Source of the DNA: Ascarosepion bandense
Lineage: Eukaryota > Mollusca > Cephalopoda > Sepiida > Sepiidae
Direction of reading: 5' to 3'
Assembly (NCBI GenBank): GCA_037127315.1
Contig: JBBBDQ010001942.1
Coordinates: forward strand, 1,281,001-1,345,000
Length of the DNA: 64,000 bases
Shown here: one piece after another, positions 24,290 to 36,211 of the stretch
Layout of the letters: each line of letters opens with the position of its first letter
Position numbering within the stretch: position 1 is the first letter of the stretch
Notes under the pieces: model-generated
Databases searched by the model: none
Told to the model about the DNA's origin: nothing
Seen by the model: only the letters and a program-made list of their open reading frames with translations
Program-made: the position numbers and the translations under genes

Positions 24290-24976
24290 TCATTCCTTTT
24301 CGTTCTTCTTTTTTCTCTACCATTCCATTTCTTTCTTTTCCTTTCCTTTTCTTTATTTTCTCTACATTTCTTTCTTTTCCCATATACCTTTTTTTCTTTT
24401 CCTCCATCTGATCTTTCTTTTTGTCTAGCTTTTCTTTTCTCCATCCTTTCTTTTTTGTTTTCTTCTACTTTTTCATTCTTTCTTTTTCTCTATCTTTTTT
24501 TTTTATTTATTTCTGCCTTCTTCCATAACTTTTCTTTCTTTCTTTCTGTTTTCTTTCTTCTTTACCTGTTCATTTTTCTTTCTTCTTCTCAAATTTTTCT
24601 TTCTTTCTTTCCCTTTGCATTTTTCTTTCTTTCTTCTTCTATCTTTCATTTCTTTCTTTTCCTCAACATTACTTTTACTTTTTCTTTACCTCTACCATTC
24701 CTTTATCTTTCTTTTTCTACCATTTCTTTCTTACTTTCTTTCTTTCTTTCTTTCTTTCTTTATTTATTTATTTCCTTTACTTTTTCCTTTTTCTCTAATT
24801 TCTTTCTTTCTTTCTTTCTTTTTTCTTTCTTTCTTTCTTTCTGCTCCTTTTCTTTTCTTTTTTCTGCATTTCCTTTCCTTTCCATTCTTTTTTATATTGC
24901 TCTACAATTCTTTCTTTCTTTCTTTCTTTATTTATTTATTTCCTTTAATTTTTCCTTTTTCTCTAATTTCTTTCCT

Positions 24977-25019
<43 letters not shown>

Positions 25020-25092
25020 ACTCCTTTACTTTTCCTTTCTTTTTTCTGCATTTCCTTTCCTTACCATTCTTCTTTATATTGCTCTACAATTT

Positions 25093-25136
<44 letters not shown>

Positions 25137-25171
25137 TACCTTTCCTTTTACCTTTCTTTTCTTGACATTTT

Positions 25172-25211
<40 letters not shown>

Positions 25212-25215
25212 TAAC
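24290..25215 (+). repeat. CTTT-type polypyrimidine tract, about 0.9 kb
   Basis: Almost only C and T on the plus strand, built from CTTT runs and a recurring larger unit (TGCATTTCCTTTCC, then ATTGCTCTACAATT) seen at about 24870-24910 and 25050-25090. Long Phe/Leu/Ser ORFs are artefacts. Its complement-type tract lies at 29400-30690. Confidence 0.97.
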
Positions 25216-25682
25216 CATAACTTTTTCAACTTAAGATTATTATATCTCCTACTTCTAACTGGGCAGTAGTATATAATTTATTCAAAATATTTTATCTTCA
25301 TTATTATAGATGTTATTGTAGATGCAATGTTTCTACCAAATATATTCCGCCAATCTTCAGGCATCATTTATTTTAGAATATTATATATTGATTGCATATT
25401 CTTTTTTGTCTCTACAATTCCAATTCTTATGCCAGTATATTATTTCACTGCCTGGGCCAATAACTGAACCCATAACCAATAGATGACAGTAGAATTTAAT
25501 TATCCAATGTCATATCCACTATGTTACCATCCTGAAGGTCCTTAGTGACATATTTTTGTAACCTTTAAATTCAATGTCAGATGGTTTTGATATTTTTTCT
25601 TATGATGATAGGTTTTAGGGATTAGGAGTTATGGATATTTTTAAATTCATTAAAGTTATTGTACTCGTAATTATTACAGACA
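25216..25682. other. Unassigned AT-rich sequence
   Basis: No gene or repeat recognised. Confidence 0.5.
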
Positions 25683-26067
25683 CTAGCAGTATAGCTCGGC
25701 ATTGCTCGGGTGTAATGAAAGCTTTAAAACTAATCCATTGTCCTGGAGCTCAGACTATTTGGACATTGGCACGAAAGACTAAAAAGCAATAGTTGTTTCC
25801 AGTTAAAGCAAAACCGTAGACTGAAAGAAAAATGAATGGATGTAAGTCAAATTTTGATTTCCTGTTATCAATATCAAATAAATTTTTTTCATCGTAAACT
25901 GAATTTTGAAGGCTAAATAAGTCCTCTGAGTAAATGGCATCATGGCTGAGACTAAGAACTACAATTATACCTACTTAGAGCCAAACCCAAAGCAAAAACT
26001 AAAATAAAAGAGCTGAAAATACAGACATACAGGCAGATAAACAGACACACACACACAAACATCTTGC

Positions 26068-26111
<44 letters not shown>

Positions 26112-26439
26112 AAGATTTTCTGCACTATTGTAAGAACTGCAACCTTGAAACTTCTGAATATCGTTTCTTATGTCTTTGTCTATGAGTGCATCAAATTTAA
26201 TTAAAATCAGACCACTCCTTCTACAACTCGATTTTTTCGATTATCAATTTTCGATATTTATTGGGGGTGCCTCGATACAAAACCTAGCTAAGAACACTCT
26301 CAAACGCTTATAGTCTAACTGTGTAAACTTTCAAGAAAATTGGTTCAGCCATTTCGGAGTCTATAGGTAATGGACACACACACACACACACATACACATA
26401 CACAACATGCACAAAGTTCCATTTATAAATAAGTTTAGA
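25683..26439 (-). mobile_element. Non-autonomous Helitron, copy 2
   Basis: On the minus strand it runs TCTAAACTTA to CTGCTAG, between A and T with no TSD. It contains a longer internal TA tract (26072-26108) than copy 1. Non-coding. Confidence 0.85.
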
Positions 26440-26440
26440 T

Positions 26441-26642
26441 TATATTCCAGCCAATTAATCTCCAGCTATGGGTCAAATAACAGGACGGATTGGGTTCTGT
26501 AGCCTTGGTTGGCAACCAGTCTACCACAGAAAGCAATGGCAACCTACTGTGGGATAATCTTCTGCCCAGTCAGTCATGTCTCTTTTGCGACATGATCACC
26601 CAAGCATGTTTCACGTATGGCACTTAACTGACTGACTGACTC
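26441..26642 (+). mobile_element. SINE-A, 5'-truncated
   Basis: Starts at the post-B-box ATTCCAGCC-like sequence immediately after the Helitron end and runs to the CTGACTGACTGA end. No head is present. Confidence 0.85.
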
Positions 26643-26764
26643 TTTGTCAGGTGTCAAAATTAAGTTGAAAAAAATAATCAAAAACTAATGATAATAAAAA
26701 CAGTCTATCAGTGAAATATAGAAAACTTAAGACTATTATAAATTCCTTATTTTTCTGAGCCGTG

Positions 26765-27640
26765 TTCTTTTTCGGGTGTAGGCAACCATGACTCTCCACA
26801 ATTTCCTGTTCTTTATAGCTTTTAATAAGTTTTATCTTTACGTCATATCTCCTAAACCCTGTTCCACCATCCTTTTACTTAAGCACATACATCTTCTTCC
26901 ATGTGATGAATCCATTCAGGATGTTGGTGATCATGGCTCTCCACAATTTTCTATTCGTTTAGCTTTTAATAAATTTTGTCTTGTCTTTATTTCTCCTAAA
27001 CCCTCTTCCACCATCTGTTTGCTTAAGCACATATTTCTTCTGCCATGTGCTGTGTTCATTAAGGATGTTGGTGATCATGGCTCTCCACAATTTCCTGTCC
27101 TTTTAGCTTTTTATTAATTTTGTCCTTTTGCTATATATTCTAAATGCTGTTTCACCATTCATTTTTGACAAGCTCACTAAGTAGGTTATGCAATGCTTTC
27201 CTCTGTGCTTTTATTCTGTCTCTGTGTGCATCAAATTTTCCAAGCTCTCTTTCCTCATTGTGTGCCCTAGAAATTTCAACTATCTCTTTATGATGTTTTT
27301 GTTTCCATTTTCTTTACATCTTTAGTCCATTGTATCCTCAGCATCCACCTGTAGAACCACATTTCTGTTGTCCTAAGTATTCTTTTACTCTGTGAGATTA
27401 TCCTGCATTCATCTCCATATTAGATAACTGATATTTCATAACAGTTCAGCACTCTTTTCTTTTGTTTCTAATAAATATTTTCTGTTTCTTATTACTTTGC
27501 TTAGCTTTTGGAAGGCATCTTCAGATTTCAGTGTTGTATATTCTGTCCTCTGTTAAACACATTCCAGATTTTTGTATTTGTTTGATTTTGGTATTTTGGA
27601 TACTCAACTTCTAATCTGACATAAAGAATAATAGAGCGAA
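26765..27640 (-). pseudogene. LINE-F with tandem 3' tail
   Basis: The minus-strand family fragment has stops throughout. Its 3' end (left side) contains three tandem units of roughly 140 bp, each with GATCATGGCTCTCCACAATT-type sequence, corresponding to the codons after LRAT.DRE.W.AMI. The RT part continues to about 27620 (KIQK-like). Confidence 0.8.
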
Positions 27641-27749
27641 AAAAGAAATGTGCAAAAATTTTAAAAAAATAAAGACATTTATGTTTTATGAAATTATTAA
27701 CTTACAGCTTAAGTTTTTCTGTTTCTATTTGATGTGTGCCTTTGAGTTT

Positions 27750-28115
27750 TTTTTTTTGGTTTCCATTATTATGCATTGTTTTCATCTGTCTCTGTGTGTA
27801 TCAAATTTTCCAAGGCCTCCTTCCTCATTATGTGCCCTAGAAATGTTTGTCTATTTCTTCCCGCTGTTTAACATAAGTTTGCTTTTCATTTCCATTTTCT
27901 CTAAAATATTTTTGTTGCTTACATACTTGGTCCATAGTATCCTCAGCATCTATCTGTAGAATGCCTTTCTGATGCCTCAAGTCTCCGCTTCATCTCTGAG
28001 GAGTTTGTCCAGCATTCACTACCACATATGAGAACTGATGTTACATTACATTTCACTTTTCATTTTGGATGAATTTTTTCTGTTTCTTAATACTTTGCTT
28101 AGCTTTTGAAATGCA
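27750..28115 (-). pseudogene. LINE-F fragment
   Basis: A second, separate minus-strand copy covering MRKEGL, RRCLRIL and SECWT-like blocks, with several stops. Confidence 0.75.
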
Positions 28116-28155
28116 ATTGGATAATAAAAGTGAAATCTGATCTGGAATAACTACA

Positions 28156-29085
28156 TTGAATCTGCTAGAAAGGTCACGTCTCTGTGTTGGGTCAGAAAGT
28201 TTTTCTCATCAGAGTCAACCTTGCACATTTATAAATCGCACATTCGTCCATGCAGTGAATACTGTTGTGATATCTGGTTGGGTGCTCCTGCTGTTCACCC
28301 TGAGGTCCTCAACAAAGTCCAAAGAAGGATCTGCAATGTAATTGATGTTGACTTAGCATATCTCAACATCAGTCACTTTCTTGCCAACATGATGTGGCTT
28401 CCTTCTGTCTTTTTTTACAAATATTTCCATTGCAACTGCTCTGATGAGCTTTTATACCTGGCTCCCTGACCACATGAATTTAATATGCTACAAGATTGGA
28501 TGTGCATTGTGGTGCAGTGGATATTGACTCAGAATGAGAAATTCCAGTTGAATTACTTGCATTCACTTATGCACAAATACCCTTGGGAAAGGTATTAATT
28601 CGTCTCTACCCTCCAGTTTAAATAATAGGACAGATTGGGTTCTATAGCCTTGGCTGGCAACCAGTCTACCCCAGAAAGCAATGGCAACCAACTGCGGGAT
28701 AATCTTCTGCCCAGTCAGTCATGTCTCTTTCGAGACATGATCACCTAAAGCATGTATCATGTATGGCACTGACTGACTGACAAGATTGGCATCTAGGTCT
28801 CACCCTTTTACTGTTGAAATAGTTAAATATAATTGCCACATTTACTTTAACAGTTTTTTTCTCACACTTCCTACCTGTGGAACTCTCTTCCGTTTACTTG
28901 TTTTCCTGATAGCTACAATTTCCAAAAATTTAAATGCAATGTCAATTGCCATCTTCTGTCTTCTTTAATTCTGTTCATCTTTTATCCTTTTCAAGACCCG
29001 CTGTACCCAGTTTTTTTCTCTCACTTTAATCCCCTGTATATTTGTCCTGTCTTGCTTGGGTGATATGGTTAAAAGAAAAAATAAT
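28156..29085 (+). pseudogene. LINE-J (jockey-like) RT C-terminus, split by a SINE
   Basis: Before the SINE the frame gives IYKSHIRPCSEYCCDIWLGA and LNKVQRRICNVI, the thumb/C-terminal region typical of jockey-like reverse transcriptases. After it, the frame continues SRSHPFTVEIVKYN and then a stop-broken region corresponding to SLP...F. The 3' tail (CTGTCTTGCTTGGGTGATAT, then A-rich) ends near 29085. The reading resumes across one copy of the 9-bp duplication. It is dead through frameshifts and 5' truncation. Confidence 0.85.
28500..28780 (+). mobile_element. SINE-A nested in LINE-J, 9-bp TSD
   Basis: Full-length head, GGTTCTATAGCC core and GACTGACTGA end. The TSD CAAGATTGG is at 28491-28499 and 28781-28789. 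The host LINE sequence on either side is contiguous in other LINE-J copies, so the SINE is the younger insertion. Confidence 0.95.
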
Positions 29086-29399
29086 TAAAAAAATATAAAA
29101 ATAAAGAAATTTTAGTAAAACCATTAGACAACTTCATCTTCTCTTGAATACAGGATACCAGTTAAAAAATGAACAATTTCCATTAAATACACTTGGGATG
29201 AATTTTTGTCAACATGCCACCAGCTTCACTCTTTAACTGTCACTAACCAATCGGATTTTTGTTGTTAATTCTATTAATAAAATGACTGATAGACAAAGGA
29301 TTGTGCTTTACTTAAATAAAAAATTGGAAATGATATATTTAAGTGTGATTAATGGAAAAAATCAATAAAAAGATTCAAATACTTTTTAGATTGAAAATT
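29086..29399. other. Unassigned sequence
   Basis: AT-rich, no feature seen. Confidence 0.5.
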
Positions 29400-30036
29400 G
29401 TCTAATAGTTGAGAGACGGAGAAAAAACAAAGAGAAAATAATAAGTTAAAAGAGTAACAGACAGAAAAAAAGGACACAGGTGAAAGAGATAAATGAGAGA
29501 GGTTGTAAAAATAGCCAAAAGAGAGAGTGGGAGAGAGAGAAGGAGGAAGAAGGATAGATCAAGAGAGACTGCAAGGGAAGGGATAAGAAAAAGTGAGAGA
29601 AAGCAAGTGGTAAGGAAAGGAAGAAGACACTGAAGAAAGAGACACAAGAAATAAAGAAAGATATGGAGAAAATAGGGGAAAAAAAGAAGGGGAAAATGTA
29701 GAGCAAGAGAAGAAAAAACAGAAAGAAATATCGAAAGAAAAGAAAGAAAAGAAGTGAGAAGAGAGAAAGGGAGGAAGAGAAAGAAAGAAAGAAAGAAAGG
29801 AAAATAAAGATAGAAGGAAAGAAAAAGAAAGAAAGAAAGAAAGAAGGTAGAGAGAAAGAAATAAAGAAAGAAGGTAGAGAAGAAAGAAATAAAGAAAGAA
29901 GTGGTAGAGAAGAAAAAGAAAAAATGATAAAGGAGGACAAAGAAAGAGAAAAAGAAAAAGAAAGGTGGGGAGAAGAAAGAAAGTAGAGAAAGAAAAGTGA
30001 AAGTAGAGGAGAAGAAAGAAAAAAGAAAAGTTAGAA

Positions 30037-30068
<32 letters not shown>

Positions 30069-30135
30069 AAAGGTATGGGAGAAAAAGAAAGAAAGAGAAG
30101 AACAGAAAGGTAGAGGAGAAGGAATAAAGAATAAG

Positions 30136-30178
<43 letters not shown>

Positions 30179-30290
30179 AAAGGAAAGGTAGAGGAGAAGA
30201 ATTAAAGATAGAAAGAAAAGGAAAGGTAGAGGAGAGAGAAAGAAAGAAGGAAATAAACAAACAAAGGAAAAATAGAGAAGAAATAAAGAA

Positions 30291-30326
<36 letters not shown>

Positions 30327-30690
30327 AAAGGTAGAGGAGAAAAAATAATGAAAGAAAGAAATAAAGAAATAAAAGGAAAGGTAAAGGAGAAGAAAGAAAT
30401 AAGAAAGAGAGAAAGAAAAGAAAAGGTGGAGAAAGAGAGAAATAAAAGGTAAAGTAGAGGAGAAGAAAGAAAGAAAGAAAAAGAAAGAAAGAAAGAAAGA
30501 AAGCAAAGGTAGAGGCGAAGAAATAAAGAGAGAAAGAAAAGGAAAGATGTAGGTAAAGCAAGAAAGAAAAAAGTGCCCGAAAAAGGAAATGGAAATAAAA
30601 AAAGGGCAAAGAAAGAAAAGCAAAGGGAAAGAAAAGAAAGAGAAGAGCAAAGATAGAAAGAAAAAGAAAGGCAGAGAGTAAAGAGAATAA
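29400..30690 (+). repeat. AAAG-type polypurine tract, about 1.3 kb
   Basis: Nearly all A and G on the plus strand, with AAAG runs and repeated GGTAGAGGAGAAGAAA blocks about 40-90 bp apart. Long minus-strand Ser/Phe/Leu ORFs are artefacts. It is likely to form triplex (H-DNA) and could pair with 24290-25215. Confidence 0.97.
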
Positions 30691-31655
30691 ATATACGAAG
30701 TAGATTAGAACCAGAAAAAGAGAAAGGAAATGTGTGATAACGCTAAGGTTCAACAGATAAAGAATCAGCGGAGGGAATTGTGAGAGTAAATTAAGAAAGG
30801 CCGAAGGAAAGAAAGAAAAACGAAAAAGAAGATCAAATAAAGAAAAGGTCAATAAAAGGAAGATGTTCGAAGATGAAGGGTATGAAGAAACAGAGGAAAC
30901 AATAAATATTACTAGACTTAACATACTATGCTAAAAAATAGTATACTATAATATAGGTTGAATGAAGACTACACTAAATAAGGCAGTGAGGTCACCTGCC
31001 AGTTCTTGTTCATTGAGTGTATAAATTGTCGGCTACTGAGTGACGCTGACATTCCATTAGAAATGTGAAAGTCACGACAAGTGACACACCAGAGGAAGAG
31101 AAGAGAGATTCTATATTTCGAGTAGTCAGAAAATATACCTTGCAGTATCAATTGAAAACAAGTGGCTTCGAATGCAAGTGAGTAAAAAAGCATAACACTT
31201 CCATACTGTTTTTATTTAGTCTCAAGAGAATTTTTGTATAAAGACTTCTGTCAGAGAATATAACCGCAAAGTTGTTGTTTTGGGAAAATAAATGAAATGA
31301 AAAGTGAGGTCTTGTCATTCAACAAGTGTATAAACAAAAAAATTATTTGAAAAAAGGAATAAAAACAAAAAATGATAGAATTTTGATAAAGTGGAACTGT
31401 TAGTTGCTTTCAAAAATACCGTCCAACCAGTTTAGTGGTTGGTAAATTTTAACCTCTTCAAAACAAAATTACTATCATCATAGAGAACAACTTTTACCTT
31501 CCATCAGTATGGCTGATGCTAACCTCCGGGAGAGTAATCTAAGATGCCTTCTTGGTCTCATGTTTTCTTTTCACATGAAGTGAATAATTATAATGAATCA
31601 ATGGCTAAGTATGATGCTAGAAAAGTTTGTTCTCTGTGTCAGGGTCCTGAGCATG
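30691..31655. other. Unassigned sequence
   Basis: Purine-rich at first, then ordinary AT-rich DNA. No gene supported. Confidence 0.5.
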
Positions 31656-31659
31656 ACAG

Positions 31660-31835
31660 TAAACAGCAGCTGGCAGCAAGGCCTCTGATTGGGAAGTTGT
31701 GAGGAGCATGGAACCACCTCTTAATTGCTGTTGTTTTCAGGTCCACCTTGACTTGGAGTGGTAGCACCTGTTAGGGTCTCAGCTATGGGCAAATAGCTAA
31801 CCCCCAATATATACATAAAAACAGACTTTATTTAA
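31660..31835 (-). repeat. R22, partial copy
   Basis: Contains GGCAGCAAGGCCTCTGATTG and AGGTCCACCTTGACTTGGAG. It is truncated where the MITE copy begins. Confidence 0.8.
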
Positions 31836-31837
31836 AG

Positions 31838-32244
31838 AAATGATGTATTTCATACTATTTTTTATATTTATTGCCAAGTGAAAATAGAATGGTTCTTTTG
31901 TTATTATTACTTTGCAAAATTTTACAAGGCAAGGAAGCAAAGATGAACTCATCCAAGTCACCCTAACTTTTCTTCATTCTTTCACTGATGAAACTGCAAT
32001 ATAAATATTTATTAAATATTTATAAATTCATTTGATGCAAGTGTTATTGTGCAATATTAACAAAAGAACCATTCTATTTTCATTTAAAATTATTCACTTG
32101 GCAATAAATACTAAAAAATAGTATGAAATACATCATTTTTTTTTAAAACACTGGGGTGGCCTGATAATTATGGCTGGTAGTGTAGTATTTAAATTATTTT
32201 TTTAAAACACTGGGGTGACCTAATAATTATGTCCAGTAGTGTAG
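31838..32244. mobile_element. MITE copy 2 with duplicated right terminus
   Basis: Related to 7511-7898, sharing GAATGGTTCTTTTGTTATTA and its inverted partner. The right terminus (ACACTGGGGTGGCCTGATAA) occurs twice in tandem, ending at about 32183 and 32244. The left terminal bases are lost. Confidence 0.8.
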
Positions 32245-32849
32245 TACATAAAAAACTTAACAGGGCAACAATATTGAATCTGATGTATAAACCTGAATTG
32301 GCTATAATAAAAGTAATTTTACTGTTAGGAGACCACTCACAATTGAGGGACTTTTTCAATTTTGAGTAAATTAAGCAATTAAACAATTAAACAATCGCTT
32401 AAATCCATATGACATATGCATTTAAGTGATTGTTATCTTGGTTGAACAATAAGCATTGTCCAGTGAAGTATTCAGGGTTGTTTTACTGTTGTTTACAGTA
32501 CGAAAAGAACCAGGGCGTGTTCTTTCAATGCTGCAATACTGCTGTATGTAGTAGACACATCTTGATTATTATTTTATAAAATTCGGTTATTTTCCTTGAC
32601 ATAATTACATTTGAGATTATTACTAATTTTTGACTAACCTATCTCGATCACAATTGTTTTTCTCTCTTCATATAAAGTATTGTCAGCCAATGTTAAATAT
32701 ATTAGTATTTCGGTAGATTTTTATATCATGGTGTTATCTTGAATTTTTATTTGATGAAGCATTGTCAACCATTATTCATTTTTGACTAGTGTTTCTATCA
32801 ACATAACTTCCATTGTTTTTCATTCATCATTTATCCATCACACCCAGAT
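32245..32849. other. Unassigned sequence
   Basis: No gene. 32750-32815 resembles one unit of the 156-bp repeat at 13615-14085. Confidence 0.5.
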
Positions 32850-33193
32850 GGTGCATAGGGCAGCAATCATCATCATCATCATTTATCCATCCTCACACAG
32901 ATGGTGTATAGGGCAGCAATCATCATCATCATCATCATCATTTATCCATCACACCCAGATGGTGCATAGGGCAGCAATCATCATCATCATCATCATTTAT
33001 CCATCCTCACCCAAATGGTGCATAGGGCAGCAATCATCATCATCATCATTTATCCATCACACCCAGATGGTGCATAGGGCAGCAATCATCATCATCATCA
33101 TTTATCCATCCTCACACAGAAGGTGCATAGGGCAGAAATCATCATCATCATCATCATTTATCCATCACACCCAGATGGTGCATAGGGCAGGGC

Positions 33194-33235
<42 letters not shown>

Positions 33236-33269
33236 TTATCCATCACACCCAGATGGTGCATAGGGCAGC

Positions 33270-33305
<36 letters not shown>

Positions 33306-33458
33306 TTATCCATCACACCTAGATGGTGCATAGGGCAGCAATCATCATCATCATCATCATTTATCCATCACACCCAGATGGTGCATAGGGCAGCAATCAT
33401 CATCATCATCATCATCATCATCATTTATCCATCACACCCAGATGGTGCATAGGGCAGC

Positions 33459-33497
<39 letters not shown>

Positions 33498-33535
33498 TTA
33501 TCCATCACTCCCAGATGGTGCATAGGGCAGCACTA
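32838..33535 (+). repeat. Minisatellite with embedded variable (ATC)n
   Basis: Twelve or so units, each a conserved block of about 37 bp (TTTATCCATCACACCCAGAT, GGTGCATAGGGCAGCA) followed by an ATC run of variable length (about 4 to 14 repeats). The 183-codon plus-strand ORF across it is a by-product of the period. Confidence 0.97.
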
Positions 33536-33734
33536 GTGTTTGTTCAACACCAACAGAGCCCATCTGTGGTTTATATTGCAACTATGCTGAGTGAACCTTA
33601 GTTACAGTTTCTGGGAGAGAGTGCGTTATCTAGCGTATATCTATATTAATAGAAAAAAATCACTTCAAGTTCAAAAACACATCTACATTCGAAATAAAAA
33701 CAAATCTGAGATGTAACTTGAAATATGTAATTTA

Positions 33735-34050
33735 GGCTCTAAAATGTGATGAATGCGCAAAAAATATATGTAGTGGTGATACAAGGCCTGAATAAAAGAG
33801 TATCTCTGCATAGAAGTAACATTAAACTAGCCAATAACAGGAAATTGTATGTTTCCCTACATTTATACGAATGTAATGGAGGTAAATTCAAAGTAATGCC
33901 CATCTACCAAAATGCAGATTATGACACACTCATGATGCAGGAAGAAATATTTATAAAAAAAAAATCAAGCCTTCCCTCAACAAAACAACATGAAAAAATT
34001 TTGCAAGTCAGTGTAAAAAATTTTTTCCAGCCAACAAAAGAGATTTAATG
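33735..34050 (+). pseudogene. GIY-YIG nuclease domain fragment (PLE-C)
   Basis: The ORF reads IYV near its start, then LNKRVSLHRSNIKLANNRKL, SLHLYECNGGKFKVMPIYQN and EEIFIKK. The order matches the GIY-YIG nuclease fold of Penelope-like elements: an IYVG block, an R.SLHRSNI helix, H...C, and a late E with FI.KF.P-like end. The first block is broken by small indels, so the YIG half is split between frames. About 100 codons, with no RT nearby on this strand. It may belong to a Penelope lineage different from PLE-A and PLE-B. Confidence 0.55.
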
Positions 34051-34394
34051 TGCGAGTGTGAAAAAAAACAAACACGCATGCATTTGAACTTTCTCACCAC
34101 TTATCTATATAAACACAATATTTTGGCCAATCAGGAAAACAAACGAATCCCGTTATGTAAAGTCACAAGTTTATTCGCTTGAAGAGAGTCAACTTTAGAC
34201 TTAAAACACATGTAGCGGCAAAAATACCATAATCTTAATGTATCATACAAAAATGCAAGTAATATTAAAAACAATAGCAACAATAAATCTACACTTTAAA
34301 CAAAATGTTCATGGCTTCTCGCACTTTTTTTTTCTATATCAATTTCTCTCATTGGAACAACTGGTATTTCTGTTTTATATATATATATATATAT
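34051..34394. other. Spacer with an interspersed repeat
   Basis: 34280-34385 matches 7905-8000 in inverse orientation. The remainder is unassigned. A short TA tract is at 34377-34395. Confidence 0.55.
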
Positions 34395-34395
34395 A

Positions 34396-36211
34396 GGAAA
34401 GAATATTAATAAAAAGTTTTGAATTTAAAAATGTACTTTTTTTGAACAGTATTTGTTTATTTTTATTATATTTTATATTTCAGACCGTCCTCGGTCCTTC
34501 ATCAGAAACAAGTGATTTTTAAATTTGAATTAGAAACGTATTTCACGATAGCGTCCGAATATTTTTTGTTTACATCACGTGGTGTGTTTGTTCACAACAT
34601 GCAGCATGTTCGTAGAGAAAGTCTGTTTGTTTTAGATAAAAATTTCTTGGAATATCTGAAAAAAATTTTTACCTATTGAAATATTTGTAGAGATTCAACA
34701 CACCTAAGTTCCTATTTAACCCTAGCTTGTGTGTATTTAATTTTAAAATCCAGTATTTTTCTTTCTTTCTGTGTGTGTATGTAGAACTAAAATTGGAGTC
34801 TATTAGTAAACATTTGCAATTTTCTAAAGTATGATCAGGTTGATTAAAATGGGCTGCAATTGGGGAGTATACATTTTTTTGTTGTATATTTAGTTTGTGA
34901 TTATTGAAGCGAAATCTAAAGCTATTACCGGATTCACCGATATATCCACTGTTGGGGCAAATTGAGCAGAAGAGAAAGTAGATGATGTTTTTGCTAACAC
35001 AAGTAAGGTTTGGTGGGTGTAATTTTATTTTGGTGTTGGGTACAGAGAATGTTTTGTCTGTTATTAAATGTTTACAAATTAAACAGCGAGGCTTTCCACA
35101 TTTTAAATTCCCTGATAGGTTTGTATTATTTAAATATTTGTTAGAAGTGAGGATAGTTGATAGGTTGGGTGTTTGTTTCTTTGCATTTATGGGTGGTTTA
35201 TCGAAAATGTCTTTGATGTTTTTGTTTGATTGGAGGTTCCTGTAATCATTTTTTAAATTTTTGATAAGTGTGTAGGAATATTGATTATGGTTAAAAACCA
35301 TGGGAATTCGGTTGTTATCTTTTCGTTTTTTGTATGTGAGAAGTGTGCTACGATCTATGTGGATGGTTTTATGTAGTGCTTCCTTTATTATTTTTATTGG
35401 ATATTTACATTTTAGAAACTGTTTTGTTAGGTTGTTAATGTTGTTTAGAAAATCTGGATGGTCTGAGCAAATGCGTTTTATTCTAATAAATGAGCTGTAT
35501 ACGATAGATTTTTTTAATTTGAGGGGATGACAGCTGTTAAAGTGTAGGAATTTATGTTGGTTTGTGGGTTTGTTGTATAGACTGGTGGAAAGTGTATGTT
35601 TATTTAATTTTATCATGATGTCTAAGAAAGGGACGGATGTGTATGAGTGTTCCATGGTAAATTTGATTGTATTGTGGAAGATGTTGCAGAAAGTAAAGAA
35701 GTTTTTTAATTTTTCTAATCCATGAGTCCATATTAAGAAAATATCATCAATGTATCTAAAATAATGTGATGGTTTGTATTGTGAACTGTCTGTATCTTTT
35801 TTTCTAAAATATGCATAAAGATATTGGCATAACTAGGTGCCATTTTCGTGCCCATTGCTGTGCCACTAATCTGTAAATCGTGTTTGTTGTTGAATTTAAA
35901 ATTATTGTGTGTTAAGATGAAATTTATTAATTGGCATAAATCTGTGATTTGGTTGTTAGGTAATTTGCTTTTAAGCAACTCATGGCAAGCTGCTACTCCT
36001 TCAACATGTGGAATGTTCGTGTACAGAGACGTAACATCCATCGTTACTAGGATATTATCACCTAGGACTAAATTAATGCTTTGTAACTTGTTGAGAAAGT
36101 CAGTAGTGTCTCTAATATAACTAGGTATGTCAGGTAATAAAGGTTTTAGGATATTGTCTATGTATCCAGATATAAGTTCTGTGAGGGTACCAATGCCTGA
36201 TATTATGGGTC

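Noticed and set aside
24455..25214. Long Phe/Leu/Ser-rich ORFs resembling membrane proteins
   Set aside because: Product of the CTTT tract. The same kind of frame appears on the minus strand over the AAAG tract at 29446-30924.
31980..31995. CTGATGAAACTGC as a ribozyme core in the MITE
   Set aside because: No room for stem II between CTGATGA and GAAA.
32782..33333. 183-codon ORF with Ile and Ser runs and a repeated IHHTQMVHR-like block
   Set aside because: It follows the minisatellite period and ATC runs; the frame changes with ATC-run and unit boundaries and there is no independent coding sign.
34982..36120. Plus-strand ORFs of 75-90 codons over PLE-A
   Set aside because: They are antisense shadows of the Penelope-like reading frames.
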